Shown here: piece after piece, positions 46,866 through 55,173 of the stretch
Layout: the number at the start of each line of letters is the position of its first letter
How positions within the stretch are numbered: the first letter of the stretch is position 1
Source: Xanthocytophaga flava
GTDB taxonomy: Bacteria; Bacteroidota; Bacteroidia; Cytophagales; 172606-1
DNA length: 64,000 nucleotides
Direction of reading: 5' to 3'
NCBI GenBank assembly: GCA_030068525.1
Contig: JASJOS010000003.1
Span: 372,001-436,000 of the forward strand
Program-made: the position numbers and the translations under genes
Notes under the pieces: generated by a model
What the model was told of the DNA's origin: nothing
What the model saw: only the letters and a program-made list of their open reading frames with translations
Database searches by the model: none

Positions 46866-48368
46866 ATGGGAAAACCGACCGGATTCCTGGAGTTTACAAG
46901 AGAGCTGCCAGAAAAACGCAAGAAAGAAGAGCGTGTAAAAGATTATAATGAGATTGAAAAAACGTTTTCGACTGAATTAGCCGAAAAACAAGCTGCCCGT
47001 TGTATGAATTGCGGAGTTCCATTTTGTCATAATGGATGTCCGCTAGGAAATATTATCCCCGAGTTTAATGATGCCGTATATGCACAAGATTGGGCTCTAG
47101 CTTATGAAATCCTGGCATCAACCAACAATTTTCCTGAATTTACAGGACGTATTTGTCCTGCACCTTGTGAGTCATCCTGTGTATTGGGTATTAATAAACC
47201 TCCGGTTACAATTGAAGCGATCGAACGTTATATTATTGAGACTGCGTTTGAAAAAGGATATGTTCAGCCAAATCTTCCTAAATTCCGCACAGGCAAAAAA
47301 GTAGCCGTTATAGGTTCTGGCCCTGCAGGTTTGGCAGCAGCAGCCCAACTCAATAAAGCAGGTCATCTGGTAACTGTATTTGAAAGAGCAGATGCAGTAG
47401 GCGGCTTATTACGATATGGTATCCCTGATTTTAAATTAGATAAAAAAGTGATTGATCGCCGTGTGGAAGTAATGGAGGCAGAAGGAATCACTTTTAAAAC
47501 CAATGCCAATGTAGGTGTAAACGTACGTACAAAAGCTTTACTGGAAGAGTTTGATGCAGTAGTGCTTTCTGGTGGATCTACTGTAGCCAGAGATCTTCCA
47601 ATTCCCGGACGTAATCTGAAAGGTATTTATCCGGCAATGGAATTCCTTAGCCAGCAAAACAAACGAGTAGCTAATCGTCCGGTAACTGTAGATCATCGGG
47701 GTGTTAACTACGAAAATGGTGAACTGTTAGCAACTGGTAAAAATGTAATTGTAATTGGTGGTGGGGATACAGGTTCTGACTGTGTAGGTACATCCAACAG
47801 ACATGGTGCTAACTCTGTTACACAAATCGAATTGATGCCAATGCCTCCTAAAGAACGGGCAGAAAGCACACCTTGGCCACACTGGCCCATGATGTTGCGT
47901 ACTTCTACTTCACATGAAGAAGGTTGTAACCGGCACTGGGCTATTCAGACAAAAGAATTTGTAGGTGATGAAAATGGCAATCTGAAAGCAATCAAACTAG
48001 TAGATCTTGAGTGGAAAGTAGAAAACGGTCGTTCTATATTTGTTGAAGTAGCAGGTAGTGAACGTGAGATTCCTTGTGAACTGGCATTGCTTGCCATGGG
48101 CTTTTTACATCCACAACAAGAAGGTATGTTAAATGAACTGGGTGTTGACTATGATGAAAGAGGCAATGTGAAAGCACAAAATTACCAAACGAATAATGCA
48201 AAAGTATTTGCAGCTGGCGATATGCGTCGTGGACAAAGTCTGGTAGTTTGGGCAATATCTGAAGGTCGTGAGGCTGCTCGTGCAGTGGACGAATACCTGA
48301 TGGGTCACAGTGAACTGGAAGCTAAAGCCGTTTCAATGCTTAATGCACAGAAATTTGACTTTGCCTAA
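46866..48368 (+). CDS. gltD: glutamate synthase small subunit
   Basis: 500 residues beginning MGKPTGFLEFTREL. The N-terminal 4Fe-4S ligands lie in A-R-C-M-N-C-G-V-P-F-C-H-N-G-C-P-L and G-R-I-C-P-A-P-C-E-S-S-C. The FAD site is V-A-V-I-G-S-G-P-A-G-L-A-A-A, and the NADPH site is V-I-V-I-G-G-G-D-T-G-S-D-C. The late A-A-G-D-M-R-R-G-Q-S closes the FAD fold. It delivers electrons from NAD(P)H to GltB. It ends in a 26-bp perfect stem-loop. Confidence 0.98.
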   Translation: MGKPTGFLEFTRELPEKRKKEERVKDYNEIEKTFSTELAEKQAARCMNCGVPFCHNGCPLGNIIPEFNDAVYAQDWALAYEILASTNNFPEFTGRICPAPCESSCVLGINKPPVTIEAIERYIIETAFEKGYVQPNLPKFRTGKKVAVIGSGPAGLAAAAQLNKAGHLVTVFERADAVGGLLRYGIPDFKLDKKVIDRRVEVMEAEGITFKTNANVGVNVRTKALLEEFDAVVLSGGSTVARDLPIPGRNLKGIYPAMEFLSQQNKRVANRPVTVDHRGVNYENGELLATGKNVIVIGGGDTGSDCVGTSNRHGANSVTQIELMPMPPKERAESTPWPHWPMMLRTSTSHEEGCNRHWAIQTKEFVGDENGNLKAIKLVDLEWKVENGRSIFVEVAGSEREIPCELALLAMGFLHPQQEGMLNELGVDYDERGNVKAQNYQTNNAKVFAAGDMRRGQSLVVWAISEGREAARAVDEYLMGHSELEAKAVSMLNAQKFDFA

Positions 48369-48377
48369 TGTATAAGT

Positions 48378-48432
48378 CTTCTCAAATAAAAAGAGCCATC
48401 CTATGATAGGATGGCTCTTTTTATTTGAGAAG
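48378..48432. terminator. 26-bp perfect bidirectional terminator between gltD and the DUF4349 gene
   Basis: The left arm (48378-48403, CTTCTCAAATAAAAAGAG...) and right arm (48407-48432) are exact reverse complements with a TGA loop. A GC-rich core (GAGCCATCCTA) is flanked by A5 and T5 tracts, so it can stop transcripts from both sides. It begins 10 bp after the gltD stop and ends 8 bp before the stop of the opposing gene. Confidence 0.95.
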
Positions 48433-48440
48433 GTTTTGTA

Positions 48441-49412
48441 TCAGGATTTTTCCAGTGGGGCTACAGTCACTCTACTCTTCTTACCATATCGACGATATAA
48501 TATCCAGGCTATACTACCTATCACAAATAGAAACCATAATCGGGAGAAGAAAATTACTATCTCTTCGAAGATATACCACCCATCGACTAAAGATTCTTTG
48601 AGCCGGACAAATAAACCAGGTTTATAGCTTTCTATATTGTTAGGGTTCACAATAATTTCTCTAAAAACAGTCTCCCGCTGATAGATTTGTAAATGAACAG
48701 TACTATACGCAATCTGATCCTCCAAGCCCAAAGTATGAACTCTTGACTGATCGAGTCGATTTTGCCTATCTAACAGGTTTTCCTCAGCCGTCGTACTTTC
48801 ACCCAGTTTTTTTCCTCGTTTATCGATATTCTGAGTCATCCGATTTTCATAACTTTCCAAGCGTTTCTGTTGCAACTGATTGGATAATAAATCAAATCCT
48901 GCATCTTCTGCTTTCACTACCCTATAATCCAGAAAATCGACCAGGCTATTCAAACTACGCATCAAGCTATCAAGCTTAGCATTAGGTATACGCAAAGTTA
49001 TATCATTGGTAACGGTATAGGTCTTTACTTCCAGAGTAGAATCAGAGCTGACAGGAACTGACTCAGTTCGATCAACAGACGACTGGAGATTAGAATTGGT
49101 AATGAAGCCGTCGAATTTGGCAGTCAGATCTTCTATCTGATTTGTCGCACTTCTAACATTTTTCACTTTACACTTTACATCTGCAGTACGAATAAATTTT
49201 CGTCCCGTTTTTTCCAGATTATTTTTGCTATCAAGTGTAAAGTTTGTATTTCCTTCTGGTTGAGGAGATGCATTTGCAGCTACAGCCACGGTATCAGCCA
49301 TAGCAGCAGATTCTGATACATAAGATTCATCTCTTTCTTTTTTAGAGGAACAGGCAATAAGCCCAACAGAAAGAAAGATAGTGAAATAAGCGAAATACAG
49401 TGATTGTTTCAT
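48441..49412 (-). CDS. DUF4349 domain lipoprotein
   Basis: 323 residues. The signal peptide ends in a lipobox (V-G-L-I-A-C-S-S), so the mature protein is lipid-anchored. The DUF4349 domain (about 70-290) has R-K-F-I-R-T-A-D-V-K-C-K-V, T-L-R-I-P-N-A-K-L-D-S-L, the helical arm L-E-S-Y-E-N-R-M and V-H-L-Q-I-Y-Q-R. A C-terminal membrane helix (F-L-F-V-I-G-S-I-A-W-I-L-Y) is followed by a basic tail. Function of the family is not known. The double anchoring (lipid plus helix) could place it across the periplasm-membrane interface. Confidence 0.85.
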   Translation of the reverse strand: MKQSLYFAYFTIFLSVGLIACSSKKERDESYVSESAAMADTVAVAANASPQPEGNTNFTLDSKNNLEKTGRKFIRTADVKCKVKNVRSATNQIEDLTAKFDGFITNSNLQSSVDRTESVPVSSDSTLEVKTYTVTNDITLRIPNAKLDSLMRSLNSLVDFLDYRVVKAEDAGFDLLSNQLQQKRLESYENRMTQNIDKRGKKLGESTTAEENLLDRQNRLDQSRVHTLGLEDQIAYSTVHLQIYQRETVFREIIVNPNNIESYKPGLFVRLKESLVDGWYIFEEIVIFFSRLWFLFVIGSIAWILYRRYGKKSRVTVAPLEKS

Positions 49413-49596
49413 AGGTAGTGAATAAAAGTTAATTAAAACTCAAACACTTACACAATACCAGTAGGCATTATGCAGATGAAAAACATGTATATCGCGAAAT
49501 ACGATTTTAATACAGAGGCAATAGAAAGGTAACCTCAGAAATGATCACAATATTTCTACTTACCAGCATCTTTTCGAAAAATGCAGTTTCTGGTTC

Positions 49597-50361
49597 TTAT
49601 TCATAGGGAGAAGGACTTAGAGCTGACCATCCACCATCAATAACAAGACATTGACCTGTAATCTGCCCAGCAATAGGAGAGGTCAGAAACAAAGCTGCCT
49701 CAGCTATATCCTGTACAGTTCCCGGCCGCCCCAGAGGTGTAATGCGAGACCATGTATTTATATATTCTTTGTCTTCCAGTGTACGTTCAGTGAGGGTAGC
49801 GCCTGGTGCGATACAATTGATGGTAATCTGATGTGGAGAAAGATCCACAACCAGATTTTTGGCTAGCATCTCTATCCCAGCCTTGGTCATTCCATAAGCT
49901 GCCAGATTTTTGTGTGACTGGTGAGCCGTAACAGATGACATCAGTAAAATACGTCCACCCATACCTTGCGCTATCATTTGAGTGGCAGCCTTCTGAGTCA
50001 GAAAAAATGTTCCAAATAAATTTACTTCCAGCAATCGTTTCAAAGAACTTGGTTGATATTCCAAGAAGTCTCCAAAGGTGGTAATACCCGCATTGGCTAT
50101 CAGAATATTTAATTGACCAAATTCTTTACTAGCTGTTTGTACCAATCGCTCAATTGTTTCCAGTTGGCTGGAATCACCTCTACATGGCTTACAAATTCCT
50201 CCTGCTTTTTGAATAGTATCTGCTGCATTTATACATAAGAGTTCATCAATATCATTTAAAATAACTTTTGCACCTTTGGAAGCAAGCTGTCGGGCTATTT
50301 CGAATCCAATTCCTACTCCTGCTCCGGTAACAATGGCAACCTGATTACTAAAATCATGCAT
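49597..50361 (-). CDS. short-chain dehydrogenase/reductase (SDR)
   Basis: 254 residues, classical SDR. The cofactor motif is V-T-G-A-G-V-G-I-G-F-E-I, followed by N-D-I-D-E (an acidic residue after strand 2, suggesting NAD) and N-A-G-I. The catalytic residues are Ser in L-M-S-S-V-T-A and Y-G-M-T-K (Tyr, Lys). The C-terminal P-I-A-G-Q-I-T-G-Q-C-L-V-I-D-G-G-W is typical of FabG-like/glucose-dehydrogenase-like members. The substrate cannot be read from sequence, and no pathway partner is adjacent. Confidence 0.9.
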   Translation of the reverse strand: MHDFSNQVAIVTGAGVGIGFEIARQLASKGAKVILNDIDELLCINAADTIQKAGGICKPCRGDSSQLETIERLVQTASKEFGQLNILIANAGITTFGDFLEYQPSSLKRLLEVNLFGTFFLTQKAATQMIAQGMGGRILLMSSVTAHQSHKNLAAYGMTKAGIEMLAKNLVVDLSPHQITINCIAPGATLTERTLEDKEYINTWSRITPLGRPGTVQDIAEAALFLTSPIAGQITGQCLVIDGGWSALSPSPYE

Positions 50362-50427
50362 AAAATATTGTTTTAAACTATTGGCCAGATTTCTGATACT
50401 TATCTTTAAAACACGCTCACTCCACTA

Positions 50428-50567
50428 ATGCAATCAAACAAAATACAATCAAAACTCTGATCAGGTTCTCAAACTATAAGAAGTCTGATGGAGTTGCAGA
50501 ATTATCAGATTTCTGCTTACTCTTCAAACCTATCAGAAATCTGATAAGAGTTTTTTACTCATTACAA
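50428..50567 (+). repeat. 28-bp-period degenerate tandem repeat array, locus 3 (4-5 units)
   Basis: Units starting at 50456, 50484, 50512 and 50540 are each 28 bases and begin TCTGATCAGGTTCTC, TCTGATGGAGTTGC, TCTGCTTACTCTTC and TCTGATAAGAG. A preceding segment, 50428-50455, is in phase but diverged. Their starts resemble the RTGATCGGAGTTC units of the other loci. Outer parts pair (AACTCTGATCAG at 50453-50464 with CTGATAAGAGTT at 50541-50552, one mismatch), and inner stems form (TATCAGA/TCTGATA at 50531-50546). It separates ydcF from the SDR gene and may terminate the ydcF transcript. Confidence 0.7.
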
Positions 50568-50570
50568 TAG

Positions 50571-51341
50571 TTAAAGATAACCGGCTACCCAATAACTTAT
50601 ATACCCAATCCACTCGTGCCAAAGTGTTGACCATTTTCCCAAAGCACTCTCAGAAGGCAATAACCAATAATCAGGAGTCCACTTACGCCCTGAGCTATAA
50701 AAATCGGTTGTAAATACAGTTACAGGAACATTGGCTTTCTCAAAACAACCTTTAGCACGTCTCATATGAAAAGCGGATGTTACCAGTAAATATGATTTAC
50801 CAGGGAACCGTTTTTCCAGCACTTTTGCAGAAAACAATGCATTTTCATGTGTATTACGAGATTTATTTTCAAGTACAATAACGCTGTCTGGCACACCCGC
50901 TAATTTTAATATGGAAGCCAATTCTTCTGCTTCACTTTCATTCTTGTTCCGGTTTACCAATTGACCAGAGCCGCCACTAATAAGGAAATATTTTATTTTT
51001 CCGATTTTGTACAATTGCAAAGGATGTAAAATACGATCTGCCCCTTTTGCAAAATAAACCCGATCCTGAGGCTCACGTTCTGTATCAGTTACGCCTGTAA
51101 GAACAACAGCTACATCATGAGGCGCCAAATCTGCTATTGGTGTAACAGAAATTTCCCAGGCACGTATAGCTTCATTAACGATCATGTTGTTGGTAAATAG
51201 GATTAATAAAATAAAAGCTATTTTTATGGCTCGATTTTTTAGCCGGGGTACTTTTGTCCAAAAACTGTAGAGGAACAAACCTACAATCCAGGTGATGGGC
51301 ATTAAAACATAAAACAAACTTTTGGATAGAACGAAGAACAT
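50571..51341 (-). CDS. YdcF-family (DUF218, SanA/ElyC-like) membrane protein
   Basis: 256 residues. Two N-terminal membrane helices (about 5-25 and 35-55) are followed by the DUF218 fold: A-V-V-L-T-G-V-T-D, G-A-D-R-I-L-H-P-L-Q-L, Y-F-L-I-S-G-G-S-G, N-T-H-E-N-A-L-F-S-A-K and L-L-V-T-S-A-F-H-M-R-R-A. SanA/ElyC relatives affect envelope integrity and peptidoglycan/lipid-carrier recycling. It is divergent from the GT26 gene. Confidence 0.88.
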   Translation of the reverse strand: MFFVLSKSLFYVLMPITWIVGLFLYSFWTKVPRLKNRAIKIAFILLILFTNNMIVNEAIRAWEISVTPIADLAPHDVAVVLTGVTDTEREPQDRVYFAKGADRILHPLQLYKIGKIKYFLISGGSGQLVNRNKNESEAEELASILKLAGVPDSVIVLENKSRNTHENALFSAKVLEKRFPGKSYLLVTSAFHMRRAKGCFEKANVPVTVFTTDFYSSGRKWTPDYWLLPSESALGKWSTLWHEWIGYISYWVAGYL

Positions 51342-51494
51342 GTATAACCTTTCAGATGGAAATATAGATTTTCTGGCAAAATACTATATTTTTAATTGTA
51401 AAAACGTGTATCTATCTATTTCTCAGCCTGTATCTTAATAATTAAACATCTGCTTTAATTTACCGTATACTATTCCATACATACTTCAGTAGCT

Positions 51495-52262
51495 ATGACC
51501 ACATCTGTTACCGTTTCTGCCAATCGCAAAAGAATCATAAGCTTGGATGTAAGCCAATTATCTTATGATGAAACAACCCGGGAAATTCTGGACCTGGGAA
51601 GCAGTCATACACCTTCTTATGTCTGCTATGCCAATGTGCATATGACCATTGAAGGGCATTGGTCGCCTGCGTTTGCAGAGATAGTAAATAATGCCAACAT
51701 CGTGGCTCCTGATGGAGTACCTCTGGCTAAAGCATTCAAATCATTATATGGTGTGTCTCAGGAAAGAGTAGCAGGTATGGACATGTTACCATCTTTGATT
51801 GCGGATTGTGAAAAAGAAGGGTTGTCTATCTACTTTTTTGGAACAACCAATGAAACGCTGGATGCAATGAGAAAGCGAATTGAGAAAGATCACCCCAATT
51901 TACGTATTGCAGGTATGTTCTCTCCTCCTTTCGGTTCTCTTAATGCAGCCAATAATGAGAAATATGCTCAGATGATTAATGACTCTGGCGCTAATCTGGT
52001 TATGGTAGCACTAGGTTGTCCCAAACAGGAAACCTGGATGTCTCAAAACTACAAGAAGATCAATGCCGTATTGCTGGGTGTGGGAGGCGCTTTTGATGTA
52101 TATGCAGGGGTACGGAAACGGGCTCCTTCCTGGATGCAAAAACTAGCACTTGAATGGTTATACAGACTGGCCCAGGAACCGAAACGAATGTTTAAACGCT
52201 ACTTTGTCACAAATAGTACCTATATATGGCTTCTGAGTAAACAAATTATGGCTAAAAAATAA
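51495..52262 (+). CDS. WecG/TagA/CpsF-family (GT26) glycosyltransferase
   Basis: 255 residues. Family signatures are Y-A-N-V-H-M-T-I-E-G-H, I-V-A-P-D-G-V-P-L-A, R-V-A-G-M-D-M-L-P, Y-F-F-G-T-T-N-E-T, V-A-L-G-C-P-K-Q-E-T-W and G-V-G-G-A-F-D-V-Y-A-G. Members transfer N-acetylmannosamine-type sugars to lipid-linked intermediates for surface polymers. The chain is soluble with a membrane-facing C-terminus (W-L-Y-R-L-A-Q-E-P). The aldose epimerase gene follows after 65 bp on the same strand. Confidence 0.93.
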   Translation: MTTSVTVSANRKRIISLDVSQLSYDETTREILDLGSSHTPSYVCYANVHMTIEGHWSPAFAEIVNNANIVAPDGVPLAKAFKSLYGVSQERVAGMDMLPSLIADCEKEGLSIYFFGTTNETLDAMRKRIEKDHPNLRIAGMFSPPFGSLNAANNEKYAQMINDSGANLVMVALGCPKQETWMSQNYKKINAVLLGVGGAFDVYAGVRKRAPSWMQKLALEWLYRLAQEPKRMFKRYFVTNSTYIWLLSKQIMAKK

Positions 52263-52327
52263 ATAATTTGGCTCTAAGCTCTATTGTCTTTTGCACCAGA
52301 AAATAAATCTGTGAATGCACTAATTTT

Positions 52328-53311
52328 TTGACATTAAATTCTAGATCAGTGTTTTCGATTCATACGGATAATTTTGCCGGATATACGCGCTATTTGTTAA
52401 AGAATGAGCAAACAAATGAAACCATTGCTGTACTTCCTGAATATGGAGGACTTATTCAGGAACTCGTACTGTCATTAAATAACCATGCTTATTCTATTAT
52501 TGATGGTGTTACAGAAGAAGACCTTCCCGGAAATATGTGGTATAAGAGTTCTCTTCTGTTTCCTTTTCCAGGCAGAATCAAAGATGGTATCTATACATTT
52601 GAAGGAAAAGACTATCAGCTACCCATTAATGAACTGATGCGCAAGAGTGCCTTACATGGTCTGATAGCAGATAAGTCCTTTCAGATTATACGTACAGATA
52701 TCAAAAATGACAGAGCCATTCTGGAACTTGCATACACTTATACAGGACAACTTACAGGCTATCCATTCCCTTATACATTAACGGTAAAGTATACCCTTCT
52801 CTCTAATCATGTATTCCGGATGGACATTCGTGTTCAGAATATAGGATCTACTAATATGCCTATGGGATTTGGATGGCATCCTTATTTCAAAACCGGATCA
52901 CGAGTAGATCAGTTACGAATTATTTTACCTTCTAAAAAATACTATGAATTAGATGCGTTTGTTGTTCCTACCGGCAAAATCAAACAAATGCAGGGGTTTA
53001 CCGCAGCAGCATTTCAGCAAGGAGGAAACCAGATAGCAGGCAAACAATTTGATCATGGGTTTACAGGAGGCCAATACAAAGGATCGGCAAAGACATTACT
53101 CCATGATGAATCACAAAATCTGACAATCTGCCTTACTCAATCCCGTCATCACGGATTTAATTATACACAGGTATTCACTCCTTCACATCGCAACAGCATT
53201 GCTATAGAGCCACAAACCTGTATGGCAAATGTATTCAATAACGAAATTGGCTTACTGGTGCTAGAACCGGGTAAAGAGTGGATAGGTGATATTGCGGTTC
53301 ATCTACAATAA
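52328..53311 (+). CDS. aldose 1-epimerase family protein
   Basis: A galactose-mutarotase-like beta-sandwich of about 320 residues. The catalytic pattern is present: H in A-L-H-G-L-I-A-D, H in G-F-G-W-H-P-Y-F, and Glu in I-A-I-E-P-Q-T. It interconverts anomers of aldoses or acts on sugar phosphates. There is no ATG near the family start: the frame opens at TTG 52328, an in-frame stop lies just upstream (52304), and GTG 52349 is the alternative start. It may be co-transcribed with the GT26 gene. It converges with plsC, 9 bp apart. Confidence 0.88.
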   Translation: MTLNSRSVFSIHTDNFAGYTRYLLKNEQTNETIAVLPEYGGLIQELVLSLNNHAYSIIDGVTEEDLPGNMWYKSSLLFPFPGRIKDGIYTFEGKDYQLPINELMRKSALHGLIADKSFQIIRTDIKNDRAILELAYTYTGQLTGYPFPYTLTVKYTLLSNHVFRMDIRVQNIGSTNMPMGFGWHPYFKTGSRVDQLRIILPSKKYYELDAFVVPTGKIKQMQGFTAAAFQQGGNQIAGKQFDHGFTGGQYKGSAKTLLHDESQNLTICLTQSRHHGFNYTQVFTPSHRNSIAIEPQTCMANVFNNEIGLLVLEPGKEWIGDIAVHLQ

Positions 53312-53320
53312 ATACATAGG

Positions 53321-54115
53321 TTATCCAAAAGAGGTTTTAGGCTCCAGAAAAATATTATCCTCCTCTGCTCCGTAAGCATTGTAATAATCCAGTGCTTCTT
53401 TCATCTGGCTATAAACTCTTTCTTTTAAGACAGCCACGTCCTTCATTGTTAGTCCCTCAACAGGCACAGGTTCCAAAAAAACAGTTGTAATAGTACCTGG
53501 ACGAAGTTCAAATTTTATTCGTGGTAATAAGTTCCGGCTATTCAGAATTACCATTGGAAGTACTGGCGTCTGTGTTTCTATTGCCAGCCGAAAAGCACCT
53601 TCATAAAAAGGAAGCATAGGCTGGTCTGTGGTGTTCATACTTCCTTCCGGAAATATAAAAACAGAAATTCCCCGTCTCAGCTTATCCTTCAGAGCATTCA
53701 TACTTTTAATGCGACTGGCAACACTACTTCGATCAACTACAACTACCACATACGGATAAAGCCATCCAAAAACAGGAATCTTCTTCATTTCTGCTTTGCC
53801 TAAAGGACGGCATTGTCCTGGTATGGCAGTTACAAATGCAGGCGAATCCAAGTAAGAATTATGATTGGCAACATAGATATAGGGCTGAGACTGATCTATC
53901 TTATGGCGGTTAATGGTCTTAAAACGGATAAAACTGGTAAGACCAAATCCATATCCCCATAGTTTCAGAAAAATATAGGATATACGTCCTCCCAGCTTCT
54001 CTCCCAAAACAAATGGCAATACAACCAGTGGTAATGAGAGTGTCATAATAATACAGAATGTGGCAACTGCCCAGAAAAGATATACTTTCAATACTGCTCT
54101 TTTGAGAAAATCCAT
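53321..54115 (-). CDS. 1-acyl-sn-glycerol-3-phosphate acyltransferase (PlsC-like)
   Basis: 264 residues with an N-terminal membrane helix (about 12-35). The acyltransferase motifs are N-H-N-S-Y-L-D (H-x4-D), K-K-I-P-V-F-G-W, F-P-E-G-S-M-N-T and V-L-P-M-V-I. It esterifies lysophosphatidate at the inner membrane, or a related acyl acceptor. Start MDFLKRAVLKVYLF fits the family. It is separated from the PrsW gene by 121 bp and probably not coupled. Confidence 0.9.
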   Translation of the reverse strand: MDFLKRAVLKVYLFWAVATFCIIMTLSLPLVVLPFVLGEKLGGRISYIFLKLWGYGFGLTSFIRFKTINRHKIDQSQPYIYVANHNSYLDSPAFVTAIPGQCRPLGKAEMKKIPVFGWLYPYVVVVVDRSSVASRIKSMNALKDKLRRGISVFIFPEGSMNTTDQPMLPFYEGAFRLAIETQTPVLPMVILNSRNLLPRIKFELRPGTITTVFLEPVPVEGLTMKDVAVLKERVYSQMKEALDYYNAYGAEEDNIFLEPKTSFG

Positions 54116-54236
54116 AGTATGCTGTTAGAGGAAAAATGGTTACAGAGCCTGTACCCCACTAAAGAGACGTTCGGTGACACATCTGATAAATTTAACAAAC
54201 GGTTTATACTATCTATCAAAGGCTAAAGCTATTTAA

Positions 54237-54965
54237 TTAACTATTCACTTCCTGCTTTTCCGATTCTACAGGATGTCGTTGGTGATTGAATGGCGAGTTA
54301 TAGTTATGCAAACGAATGGCACGAATGGATAACCAGATTCCAATCAGCAGAGAAATTATTCCTCCAAAAGCCATGATTGGATAGCTTTCGACAAAGAAGA
54401 AAAAATCATACGAAGCATGTAATAACGTTGCACTGGCTAAACCTATCATTTTATATAACCCGATGTTATAGTTATGCTTGAATTTTGCAGCGCCTACAAA
54501 ATAGCCCATAGCAACGGCAAAAGTAGCGTGAGCAGGTACAGCAGTAAACATTCTGAGAATGGCAACTTCAAAACCACCTTCTATTACGTAAAATATATTC
54601 TCAAATGTAGCAAAACCCATTGCAATCATTACTCCATAAGTAATTCCATCAAAAGGTTCATTGAACTCTTTTTTGCGATAGGCAAAAAACACCAGGCACA
54701 TATATTTACACCATTCTTCTGTAAAACCTACTAAAAGTGCTTTAGAGAAGGTATCCGGAATATCTTTTATATCGTCTAGATTCCAGCCCAGCAACTGTCC
54801 TAAAAAGGCCTGAATGAAGGTAGCGACCAATGCACTTACTACACCCAGAACAAATGTTTTTACCAACAAATGTAATGGCTCTTTATCCAGCTTATCTTTC
54901 TCATAAATAAAGATCGCAATTGCCAATCCGGGCGCTATGGCTAATGCCAGCAAAATGAATGTCAT
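54237..54965 (-). CDS. PrsW-family intramembrane protease
   Basis: 242 residues from MTFILLALAIAPGLAIAIF; the frame can be extended by 51 upstream residues to 55118, which carry no family feature and are rejected. About seven membrane spans. The conserved E-E-x-x-K is in G-F-T-E-E-W-C-K, with F-D-G-I-T-Y-G-V-M-I-A-M-G-F-A-T-F-E-N and A-V-P-A-H-A-T-F-A-V-A. In Bacillus, PrsW cuts an anti-sigma factor in the membrane. No sigma/anti-sigma pair is near here, so the target is unknown. It is divergent from the DUF2339 gene. Confidence 0.88.
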   Translation of the reverse strand: MTFILLALAIAPGLAIAIFIYEKDKLDKEPLHLLVKTFVLGVVSALVATFIQAFLGQLLGWNLDDIKDIPDTFSKALLVGFTEEWCKYMCLVFFAYRKKEFNEPFDGITYGVMIAMGFATFENIFYVIEGGFEVAILRMFTAVPAHATFAVAMGYFVGAAKFKHNYNIGLYKMIGLASATLLHASYDFFFFVESYPIMAFGGIISLLIGIWLSIRAIRLHNYNSPFNHQRHPVESEKQEVNS

Positions 54966-55173
54966 GTGAGTAGAAAGTAACTTCTGCAAATGTACACAGG
55001 AATACCATATTAGCGTACTAAAGATTTGTTCTTGTCTGTCAGGACAAAAGACTTCCTGTTTTTTTAGGTAAATTACATGAAAATAATAAAATTTCCGCAA
55101 ACTACTTCTGAGAACCAAGTCTTTTTGAATATATCCACTTGAATAATCTGACTTTGATTATACAATACATCTT

